Assembly (NCBI GenBank): GCA_028825055.1
Contig: JAPKAW010000032.1
Location: 1 to 12,909 of the forward strand
DNA: 12,909 nt
Origin: Flavobacteriales bacterium
GTDB lineage: Bacteria; Bacteroidota; Bacteroidia; Flavobacteriales_D; Sanyastnellaceae
Direction: 5' to 3'
This document shows positions 6,590 to 12,909 of the stretch, piece after piece. Made by a program: the position numbers and the translations under genes. Below the pieces are notes generated by a model. The model saw nothing but the letters and a program-made list of their open reading frames with translations, had not been told where the DNA came from and searched no databases. How positions within the stretch are numbered: the stretch's first letter is position 1; each line of letters begins with the position of its first letter.

Positions 6590-8110
6590 TCAATTCTTTA
6601 ACTTCAACGCTGCAGCTGGCAAGATTCTCATAGAAGCCCAAGCCGGCAAGAACATCGAAGCCGCGCAAATCACAAACGCAAGCAGTTCAATTCCGATAAT
6701 GTAGGCGACGTCAATGCGAATAGGCACTACATCCACGTAATACGCTTTGGGATCCAACTGAATCAATCCCGTTTCTTGCTGAACAATGACCAGAGCGAAG
6801 CCGATTAAATTACCGATTAGGAAACCCCTTCCAATGATCCGAACAGCTTGCCAAAAAAACATCCTAAGAACTTGACCATCCGTCATTCCGAGCGCCTTTA
6901 ACATGCCCACCATGGCGCGTCTTTCCAAAATAATAATTAGCAAAGCAGAGGTCATATTGATTACAGAAATCAAAACCATCAACCCAATGATGATTTCAAC
7001 ATTCAAGTCCAACATGCCGAGCCATGTGAACATCTCTGGAGCCTGTTCTAACACCGTTTCTGTCCCCCAACCTAAAGGAAGTACGGCATAAATGGACTCA
7101 TCCGCCGCATTCAAATCGGAATCGTCGTTTAGAAAAACTTCATAGCCGCTGGCATAATAACGCCAAGCACCCCCTGCGGGGACAGCTTCCCATCCGCCAT
7201 CTCCTGGGCGAATCCATACGGTGTCAGCAGTGAATGAATGGTCAGCCGATCTCGGAGAAACAACCAGCTCTATAGACTCAAACCCCACCACATCGTTTAA
7301 ATCGTGGGGTCCTGACCCGCGCCAAGGTAACGGCACCTGTTCAGCCGCAGAGTTGACAGCTGTCCAATCGAATCGAACTGGATTGGACGCTCCAAAAACC
7401 AAGGCTTCTGCGTGTAAATCGGGGGTTATTTTCACTTGAGCTTCCAACCCCCAGCCAGCTATTTGCTGAATAATTCCCTGAGGGATAAAAACAAATGACT
7501 CATCGTATTCCAGTAATCCCGTTTCGTAAACCCCTCCTACGATCAGAGATTTTGGCCGCATTCTCGTTGGCCCTCCAATTAAATACACCGTCACACGGTC
7601 ACCCAACTCTATGTCCAATTGATTCAGCAACACCAGAGAAAGAACCAACGAGTCACTTGACGTCAATGTGGGCAATCGACCCGACTTCATTGAATGCCGC
7701 AACATGTCTTGGTACGTATCGGGGCCAACTCCTTTGATCAGAACCCCTTCTAAGGTTTCTGAAGACTGCACCAATCCGGGTAACGTGTAAAAAGGATGAA
7801 TGGATTTCACCTCATCCATTGAAGCCACGCGTTGCTCAACTTCTGAATTGAGGATGACATGCTGATTTTGTAAATCCTGGGACAAAATTTGAATGTCGGA
7901 TCCAAAACCCACGACTAAATCACGCACTTCTGATTGGAAACCATGAACAATAGCAGACGCGGCAATAATGAGGGCAATCCCCAAAGCCACTCCAGCCGTA
8001 GCAATTTGAACCACGGGGCGGGACCACGAAGCGGTTGCCTTCGACCCGGAAAGCCTCGCTGCCAATCGACGAGGCAAAAAAGAAGTTCGTCCTGTGGTTT
8101 TATTCTTCAT
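6590..8110 (-). CDS. LolC/LolE-type ABC transporter permease with enlarged periplasmic domain
   Basis: An inner-membrane permease of the LolC/LolE (FtsX/MacB_PCD) family, which with a LolD-type ATPase extracts lipoproteins or drives other envelope work. It has one helix near the N-terminus (about 34-57), a large periplasmic domain, then three C-terminal helices (about 372-394, 418-443, 468-490). The family's helical core MVLISVINMTSALLIIILER (378-397) is followed by MVGMLKALGM (400-409) and KAYYVDVVPI (455-464). At 506 residues it is about 100 longer than usual LolE. The excess sits at about 226-320, between the IQQIAGWGLEA region and SGYEVFLND (321-329), where most relatives join these directly. 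No ATPase gene is adjacent. It is transcribed away from the NamZ gene across 47 bp; a TAATTTG at 8139-8133 is a possible, imperfect -7 element. Confidence 0.88.
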   Translation of the reverse strand: MKNKTTGRTSFLPRRLAARLSGSKATASWSRPVVQIATAGVALGIALIIAASAIVHGFQSEVRDLVVGFGSDIQILSQDLQNQHVILNSEVEQRVASMDEVKSIHPFYTLPGLVQSSETLEGVLIKGVGPDTYQDMLRHSMKSGRLPTLTSSDSLVLSLVLLNQLDIELGDRVTVYLIGGPTRMRPKSLIVGGVYETGLLEYDESFVFIPQGIIQQIAGWGLEAQVKITPDLHAEALVFGASNPVRFDWTAVNSAAEQVPLPWRGSGPHDLNDVVGFESIELVVSPRSADHSFTADTVWIRPGDGGWEAVPAGGAWRYYASGYEVFLNDDSDLNAADESIYAVLPLGWGTETVLEQAPEMFTWLGMLDLNVEIIIGLMVLISVINMTSALLIIILERRAMVGMLKALGMTDGQVLRMFFWQAVRIIGRGFLIGNLIGFALVIVQQETGLIQLDPKAYYVDVVPIRIDVAYIIGIELLAFVICAASMFLPAWASMRILPAAALKLKN

Positions 8111-8124
8111 CCAGCTTCCAGTTC

Positions 8125-8153
8125 TCTGGCAGCAAATTACGTTGCTACCTTCG
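8125..8153 (+). promoter_or_regulatory. promoter of the NamZ/DUF1343 gene
   Basis: TCTG (8125-8128), a 17-base gap, then TACCTTCG (8146-8153), four bases before the ATG at 8158. Each element differs from TTTG and TAnnTTTG by one base. The spacing to the ATG predicts a leaderless or near-leaderless transcript. It lies wholly inside the 47-bp divergent gap with the permease gene. Confidence 0.55.
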
Positions 8154-8157
8154 TCAG

Positions 8158-9453
8158 ATGATTCGTTTCCTTGGAATATCCTTCTACTTGCTCACATTCA
8201 TTCACATTGGCTTCGCCCAAAATGAGTGGAGTAACCCGAAGACAGTGGCTTGGGAAATAGATTCTCTTCATGGTGTCATGCATGTAAAAAAGCGCACCAA
8301 TCCGCCCAGAGCCGTTCGGCTCGGTAACGAAAACATCCAAGCCATTTATGAAGCCTGCGGGAGAGCTCCGCTTGCCGTGATTGCCAATCACACCTCTAGA
8401 GTTCCTGAAAACCAAGGCCGAAATGCCCCTCATCTCGTGGACACCTTGCTCTCCTTGGGCATGGACATTCGGAAGGTTTTCGCCCCGGAACACGGCTTTC
8501 GCGGAGATGCTCACAATGGCGCGCACATCGAAGATGAACGCGATGCAACAACGGGTTTGGCCTTAATCAGTTTGCACGGAAAATTGCGAAAACCTACTCC
8601 GGAAATGCTAGCTGATGTCCGGATGCTGCTATTTGATATCCAAGATGTTGGCGCACGATTTTACACCTATTTGAGCACTCTTTTTTTGGCTATGGAAGCG
8701 GCAGCAGAGACCGGGACTGTCCTGGTCGTTTTAGACCGTCCCAATCCCCATGGACACCAATTGGCAGGCCCGGTAATGGAACCCCAATGGACTTCTTTCG
8801 TCGGTCAAATACCAATCCCCATTTTGCATGGAATGACAGTGGGTGAAATGGCTCAAATGATCAACGGAGAAGGGTGGCTTGCCAATGGGGTAACGTGCGA
8901 CTTAATCGTCATTCCCTGTGAAGGCTACGCTCATAGTGATCGGTGGTTTCCAAGCATCGCTCCCAGCCCCAATTTGCCGTCAGATGAGTCGATAGCGCTT
9001 TACCCTTCTTTGTGTTTGTTCGAAGCAACAGAAGCTAGCATTGGAAGGGGAACCCAACATCCATTTGAGTGCGTTGGATTCCCCGGCATGACATCGGGCT
9101 CATTTTCTTTTACTCCTGAGCCCATCGCAGAGGCTGCTCCCTACCCTAAACACGAAGGTGTGCTCTGTACCGGTCAAAGTTTTAAAGAATTAGGCCAGCA
9201 TTGGATTGAGGCGTCGCATGGGTTTGACTTGAGCTTGGTGGCCAACTATGCTAGGATGTGGAGTGAAGTTTATCCCGACCAGCCGTTTGTTCGGGCTCCC
9301 TCTTCGTTTGGGCGTTTGTCAGGATCCGATAATCTCGTTGAGGCGTTCAATCGTATGAACAAAACGGTTATTGCTCTTCCAGATTGGACTTCAGAACTTA
9401 TTTTATTTCACACGAAACAAACCCCTTACTGGATCTATCCATTGCAACGATAG
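8158..9453 (+). CDS. namZ: secreted exo-beta-N-acetylmuramidase, NamZ/DUF1343 family
   Basis: The DUF1343 family includes the exo-lytic N-acetylmuramidases NamZ (B. subtilis YbbC and Bacteroidota homologues), which remove MurNAc from the ends of peptidoglycan fragments for cell-wall recycling. This 431-residue protein begins with a cleavable signal peptide (hydrophobic 4-19, A-Q cleavage after about 20, no lipobox cysteine). Family blocks follow: IANHTSRV (75-82), VFAPEHGFRGDA (107-118), LLFDIQDVGARFYTYLST (157-174), VLDRPNPHG (191-199), the LAGPVMEP region (202-209), LHGMTVGEMA (223-232), SPNLPS (270-275) and GRGTQHPFE (296-304). The frame is open 41 codons further back, but that part runs antisense through the permease gene. 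The start at 8158 gives a proper signal peptide right after the promoter. Expected location is the periplasm. Confidence 0.93.
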   Translation: MIRFLGISFYLLTFIHIGFAQNEWSNPKTVAWEIDSLHGVMHVKKRTNPPRAVRLGNENIQAIYEACGRAPLAVIANHTSRVPENQGRNAPHLVDTLLSLGMDIRKVFAPEHGFRGDAHNGAHIEDERDATTGLALISLHGKLRKPTPEMLADVRMLLFDIQDVGARFYTYLSTLFLAMEAAAETGTVLVVLDRPNPHGHQLAGPVMEPQWTSFVGQIPIPILHGMTVGEMAQMINGEGWLANGVTCDLIVIPCEGYAHSDRWFPSIAPSPNLPSDESIALYPSLCLFEATEASIGRGTQHPFECVGFPGMTSGSFSFTPEPIAEAAPYPKHEGVLCTGQSFKELGQHWIEASHGFDLSLVANYARMWSEVYPDQPFVRAPSSFGRLSGSDNLVEAFNRMNKTVIALPDWTSELILFHTKQTPYWIYPLQR

Positions 9454-9502
9454 GAACCGCATTCGTATCCTTGCCCGTATCTTGCACCCTCACCATTGAA
9501 AA

Positions 9503-10051
9503 ATGTACCTAATGAATCGATTCAACTCATCTGCTTTAGCACTTCTCGCTTTGATTTTGTTGACCTGGACTACAGGGTGCTACGAGGCCCCAGAGTTTAC
9601 TAATCCGACTTACGACTGCGCATGCGGCACCGTCGAATTCAACGGTGGTCAATATCCACTGAAAATGGCAGAGGCGATCATTCCCGATTCCACTGATCAG
9701 TTGTCGCGAACGTACCATATTGTGGCTGATTTGCGCACCCCCGAAGAAGTTGATGCACATGCGGAAGCCCACGACCTCACCTTTTATATGTCTTTCGAGT
9801 CTTTAGATGACGTGGTGTATTACATCCAACAGGATTCTGTCACTCACCTGGTCCAAGAAATCAACCACGGTGACGATCAATTTCCTGTGAGGGATTACAT
9901 CTGCACAGAAGGCTCCATCTTAATCGATCCTGCCTATGCTGGAGGAACCGAGACGGTCTCCTTTGACGTAGCTGTTCGTGAGCAAGTCAATGGAGGTTTG
10001 GTTGGTTTTCCAACTTCATTTTCCGGAAATTTCAGCGCCATCATTGAATGA
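9503..10051 (+). CDS. predicted lipoprotein, family not recognised
   Basis: A 182-residue protein with a hydrophobic leader (about 10-22) ending in TWTTGC, so Cys26 is the likely lipidated residue, although Thr at the -3 position is not ideal for a lipobox. The mature part has three further cysteines, two in DCACG (38-42) and one at 134 in DYICTEG. The C-terminal part has alternating hydrophobic residues suggesting beta strands and ends in FSGNFSAIIE, a closing pattern common in small Bacteroidota lipoproteins. I do not recognise the family. The start may be 9503 (MYLMNRF) or the in-frame ATG at 9512 (MNRF). It starts 49 bases after the NamZ stop on the same strand, so it may be co-transcribed; TATCCTTG (9466-9473) is a weak separate promoter candidate. 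A terminator follows. Confidence 0.75.
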   Translation: MYLMNRFNSSALALLALILLTWTTGCYEAPEFTNPTYDCACGTVEFNGGQYPLKMAEAIIPDSTDQLSRTYHIVADLRTPEEVDAHAEAHDLTFYMSFESLDDVVYYIQQDSVTHLVQEINHGDDQFPVRDYICTEGSILIDPAYAGGTETVSFDVAVREQVNGGLVGFPTSFSGNFSAIIE

Positions 10052-10115
10052 CAATTCGGCAATCCGAGCACGAATTCACTTTGCTTGACGGCCGTTGTGG
10101 AAATTTCTTGAAACG

Positions 10116-10143
10116 AAAAAGCGGCCCTTAGAGGCCGCTTTTT
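10116..10143. terminator. strong bidirectional terminator between the lipoprotein gene and acn
   Basis: A perfect 11-bp stem: AAAAAGCGGCC (10116-10126) pairs with GGCCGCTTTTT (10133-10143) around a six-base loop. The A-run and T-run flanking the GC core provide a T-tract on either strand. It serves the convergent lipoprotein gene (stop at 10051) and aconitase gene (stop at 10167). The rest of 10052-10166 shows nothing else. Confidence 0.9.
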
Positions 10144-10166
10144 AATTCATCAAAAACCAAAGGTGT

Positions 10167-12434
10167 TTAAGCCCGTTGCTCTCTTTTAATCAAATTCAAC
10201 GCAGAACCCGCGCGGAACCAATCAATTTGTTGCGCGTTGTAAGTGTGCTTCGTTGAAATGGTATCTGTTGTTCCATCCGCGTGCTCCAAGCGAATGGTCA
10301 AAGGTTTTCCCGGAGCAAATTCTGCTAAGTCTACAAAGTGAAAACGATCATCCTCTTGAATTAAATCGTAGTCCGATTCATTCACAAAGGTAATTCCTAG
10401 CATCCCTTGCTTCTTGAGGTTCGTCTCATGAATACGTGCAAAGGACTTCACCAATACAGCGATTACTCCTAAGAACCTCGGCTGCATCGCCGCATGCTCG
10501 CGAGAGCTTCCTTCACCATAATTCGAGTCCCCTACTACTACCGTTGGAATGCCTGCTGCTTTGTATTCTCGCTGAACAGCAGGAACTTCTCCGTAAGTAC
10601 CCGTCAACTGATTCTTCACCGAGTTGGTTTTACCGTTGAACGCATTGATTGCTCCAGTCAATGTGTTGTTCGAAATGTTGTCGAGGTGTCCACGGTAACG
10701 CAACCATGGTCCTGCCATGGAAATGTGATCCGTTGTACATTTTCCGTCAGCCTTAATCAATAGCCGCGCACCTTCAATATTTTCACCATTCCATTGAGTA
10801 AAGGGAGTCAACAATTGAAGACGCTCTGATGTTGGATTTACTACAACATCAATTCCACTGCCATCTTCTGCTGGAGCCAGATAACCGGCATCTTCTACGG
10901 CAAATCCCTTTGACGGAAGCTCGTCTCCTTTCGGCTCTTCCAGCATAACCTCAGTCCCATCAGGGAGCTTCAACGCATCTTTTAACGGATTGAATGTCAA
11001 ATCACCAGCAATGGCCATCGCAGTTACCAATTCAGGAGAACCTACAAACGCATGTGTATTGGGGTTCCCATCCGCTCGCTTGGAAAAGTTCCGATTGAAC
11101 GAATGCACGATGGAGTTTTTCTCTTTTTTCTCTGCGCCTTCACGGGCCCATTGTCCAATGCAAGGCCCGCAGGCATTGGCAAAAACACTCCCTCCCATGG
11201 CCTCAAATGTTGAAATAAAGCCATCGCGTTCAATTGTATAACGTACCTGCTCCGAACCCGGAGTAATCGTCAACGTAGCCTTTGCTTCAATCCCCTGTTC
11301 TACAGCCTGCCGAGCAATACTAGCTGATCGACTGATGTCTTCGTAGCTCGAATTCGTGCACGAACCGATCAATCCGTATTCAATTTTTGTGGGCCAACCA
11401 TTGGCCGCTGCAGCTTCCTTCATTTGACTGATCGGAGTTGCCAAATCTGGGGTGAATGGCCCGTTGATGTGCGGTTCCAATTCATCAAGATTAATTTCAA
11501 TGACCTGATCAAAATACGCCTCAGGGTTTGCGTACACTTCGGGGTCTCCGGTGAGGTGCTCCTGGATGCCATTGGCCAAATCCGCGACATCTGCGCGTCC
11601 TGTTGAACGCAAGTAACGTTCCATGCTCTCGTCGTATCCGAAGGTCGATGTTGTTGCCCCAATTTCTGCCCCCATGTTACTGATGGTACCTTTTCCGGTG
11701 CAGCTCAATGACTTCGCTCCATCTCCAAAGTACTCCACGATGCATCCGGTTCCGCCTTTAACAGTCAAAATTCCGGCAACCTTTAAGATGACATCTTTTG
11801 CTGACGCCCATCCACTTAATGTGCCAGTCAGCTTGATTCCTATCAACTTCGGGAACTTCAATTCCCATGCCATTCCAGCCATCACATCAACGGCATCTGC
11901 ACCTCCAACACCCACGGCAACCATGCCCAAGCCTCCGGCATTGACCGTGTGGGAGTCTGTCCCAATCATCATCCCTCCTGGGAAGGCGTAATTCTCGAGA
12001 ACAACCTGGTGAATGATTCCTGCTCCTGGCTTCCAAAAACCAATACCGAATTTATCCGATACAGATTCCAGGAAATTATAGACCTCGTTGTTTTTATTAA
12101 TAGCCTCTTGCAAATCAGACCCCGCTTCGACTTTAGCCTGGATCAAATGGTCGCAATGAACCGTTGATGGAACCGCCGCTTGTGGCTTTCCTGCTTGCAT
12201 AAATTGAAGCAATGCCATTTGCGCAGTGGCATCTTGCATCGCCACACGATCTGGAGCGAAATCCACGTAATCAACCCCTCGAGCGAGGCTACTCGTTGGA
12301 CTGCCTCCCCATAAGTGGGTGTACAAAATCTTTTCAGCCAAGGTGAGTGGCTTCCCAGTTACGTTGCGCGCTGCTTCCACGCGTTCCGGAAAACGTGCAT
12401 ACACCGAACGGATCATCTCCAAATCAAAAGTCAT
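10167..12434 (-). CDS. acn: aconitate hydratase (mitochondrial-type)
   Basis: Aconitase isomerises citrate to isocitrate in the TCA cycle using a [4Fe-4S] cluster. This 755-residue protein matches the mitochondrial ACO2-like type used by Bacteroidota, shorter than E. coli AcnA. Cluster ligands are Cys359 in GSCTNSSYED (357-366) and Cys422 and Cys425 in NACGPCIGQW (420-429). Other landmarks are TVHCDHLI (91-98), GTDSHTVNAGGLG (158-170), and the C-terminal swivelling domain with GDSNYGEGSSREHAAMQPR (635-653). Another frame extension of 110 codons reaches 12764, but it is antisense to the MacB-like gene and lies upstream of the promoter. The start at 12434 (MTFDLEMIRSVY) is where the family begins. 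It looks monocistronic, bounded by its own promoter and a strong terminator. Confidence 0.98.
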   Translation of the reverse strand: MTFDLEMIRSVYARFPERVEAARNVTGKPLTLAEKILYTHLWGGSPTSSLARGVDYVDFAPDRVAMQDATAQMALLQFMQAGKPQAAVPSTVHCDHLIQAKVEAGSDLQEAINKNNEVYNFLESVSDKFGIGFWKPGAGIIHQVVLENYAFPGGMMIGTDSHTVNAGGLGMVAVGVGGADAVDVMAGMAWELKFPKLIGIKLTGTLSGWASAKDVILKVAGILTVKGGTGCIVEYFGDGAKSLSCTGKGTISNMGAEIGATTSTFGYDESMERYLRSTGRADVADLANGIQEHLTGDPEVYANPEAYFDQVIEINLDELEPHINGPFTPDLATPISQMKEAAAANGWPTKIEYGLIGSCTNSSYEDISRSASIARQAVEQGIEAKATLTITPGSEQVRYTIERDGFISTFEAMGGSVFANACGPCIGQWAREGAEKKEKNSIVHSFNRNFSKRADGNPNTHAFVGSPELVTAMAIAGDLTFNPLKDALKLPDGTEVMLEEPKGDELPSKGFAVEDAGYLAPAEDGSGIDVVVNPTSERLQLLTPFTQWNGENIEGARLLIKADGKCTTDHISMAGPWLRYRGHLDNISNNTLTGAINAFNGKTNSVKNQLTGTYGEVPAVQREYKAAGIPTVVVGDSNYGEGSSREHAAMQPRFLGVIAVLVKSFARIHETNLKKQGMLGITFVNESDYDLIQEDDRFHFVDLAEFAPGKPLTIRLEHADGTTDTISTKHTYNAQQIDWFRAGSALNLIKREQRA

Positions 12435-12451
12435 TGTATCAGGGTTCACAA

Positions 12452-12479
12452 TTGGCTGCAAATGTAAGCAGTACCTTCG
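12452..12479 (+). promoter_or_regulatory. promoter of the MacB-like permease gene, overlapping that of acn
   Basis: TTG (12452-12454), a 17-base gap, then TACCTTCG (12472-12479), seven bases before the ATG at 12487. The aconitase -7 element on the other strand (12466-12459) lies between these two elements. Confidence 0.58.
12459..12466 (-). promoter_or_regulatory. -7 element of the aconitase gene
   Basis: The minus strand reads TACATTTG (12466-12459), an exact TAnnTTTG match, 24 bases before the aconitase ATG. The region where a -33 element should lie falls at the start of the divergent permease gene and contains no clear TTG. Confidence 0.55.
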
Positions 12480-12486
12480 CACCGAC

Positions 12487-12909
12487 ATGAAGAACACACT
12501 CCTTCGTGAAATGATACTCATTGCACTGCGTTCAATCCGCAGCAATTTGTTGCGCACATCACTGACCATTGCTGTAATTGGATTGGGTATCACGGCCCTC
12601 ATTAGCATGACGACAGCCACCTCATCTTTGGAGGCCAACGTGGAAAAGCAGTTTTCTTCACTCGGTACCAATGTTTTTAGCATAAGCCGCAAGTCTGAAG
12701 GCGGCATAAGCCAGGGAACACGTGTTAATCTGGGAGAACCCATCTCGTATCGTGAAGCGCGCAAATTTACCGAACTCGCTCCCGAGGAATTGATGGTTTC
12801 TTATTCTGTTTTCGGCACACAACAAGCAACAGTCGGCCGAGGGGGTAAGCAAACGAATCCTAATATCGCCGTGCTAGGAATTGACGCCAATTACTTAGAC
12901 GTAAGCGGC
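12487..12909 (+). CDS. MacB-type ABC transporter permease, N-terminal part (cut by window end)
   Basis: An open frame of 141 codons from ATG to the window edge without a stop. It begins MKNTLLREMILIALRSIRSN, then a single transmembrane helix at about 22-44, then LEANVEKQFSSLGTNVFSIS (48-67). The layout of a short cytoplasmic segment (iaLRSIrsNllRt), one helix, then an extracytoplasmic domain with a 'slGtNvf.i' motif is typical of the MacB_PCD domain of MacB/FtsX-like permeases. Such permeases pair with a LolD/MacB-type ATPase for export of peptides, antibiotics or envelope components. Substrate unknown. The four-helix topology and C-terminal FtsX domain would lie beyond the window. It is transcribed divergently from aconitase. 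Confidence 0.85.
   Translation, partial: MKNTLLREMILIALRSIRSNLLRTSLTIAVIGLGITALISMTTATSSLEANVEKQFSSLGTNVFSISRKSEGGISQGTRVNLGEPISYREARKFTELAPEELMVSYSVFGTQQATVGRGGKQTNPNIAVLGIDANYLDVSG

Noticed and set aside
8035..8157. Upstream extension of the NamZ reading frame by 41 codons
   Set aside because: It is antisense to the permease gene and would bury the signal peptide; the ATG at 8158 gives a clean signal sequence.
12435..12764. Upstream extension of the aconitase reading frame by 110 codons
   Set aside because: It runs antisense through the MacB-like gene, lies upstream of the TACATTTG promoter element, and has no similarity to aconitase N-termini; the family starts at MTFDLEMIRSVY.
1..12909. 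Mobile element, CRISPR, defence island or prophage
   Set aside because: No transposase, integrase, direct-repeat array, restriction or toxin-antitoxin signature was found; gene content is conserved housekeeping and envelope functions.

Overview
The window looks like ordinary chromosome from a Bacteroidota bacterium, most likely a marine Flavobacteriales relative. Three things support this. Base composition looks near-even by eye. A DUF3822 gene sits directly upstream of rsmD, an arrangement typical of the phylum. Most transcription units start behind a TAnnTTTG-like element (TACCTTTG, TACCTTCG, TACATTTG, TATTTTTG, TAGATTCG), the Bacteroidota form of the housekeeping promoter. I see no rRNA, tRNA, CRISPR array, insertion sequence, integrase or phage gene.

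Layout. Positions 1-1891 (minus strand) hold a tight overlapping operon read right to left: a membrane protein with a pilin-like stretch, DUF3822, then the start of rsmD, which runs off the window. A SF1B RecD-like helicase (2049-3518, plus) diverges from it and converges on ndk (3579-3998, minus) across a bidirectional terminator. Ornithine aminotransferase (4228-5469, plus) converges on a cystathionine beta-synthase-type PLP enzyme (5503-6492, minus). A LolC/E-type permease with a large periplasmic insert (6590-8110, minus) diverges, across only 47 bp, from a secreted NamZ/DUF1343 N-acetylmuramidase (8158-9453, plus), which is followed by an unrecognised lipoprotein (9503-10051, plus). A strong bidirectional terminator separates the lipoprotein from aconitase (10167-12434, minus). 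Aconitase diverges from a MacB-type ABC permease (12487 onward, plus, cut by the window end).

Functionally this is housekeeping: TCA cycle (aconitase), amino-acid metabolism (RocD, CBS-like), nucleotide balance (Ndk), DNA repair (RecD-like), ribosome modification (RsmD), and an envelope group (LolE-like, NamZ, lipoprotein, MacB-like). I found no convincing new defence or mobile system. The points most worth a second look are the pilin-like/DUF3822 operon, the ~95-residue insert in the permease, the interleaved divergent promoters, the near-leaderless starts, and the different codon use of rocD.
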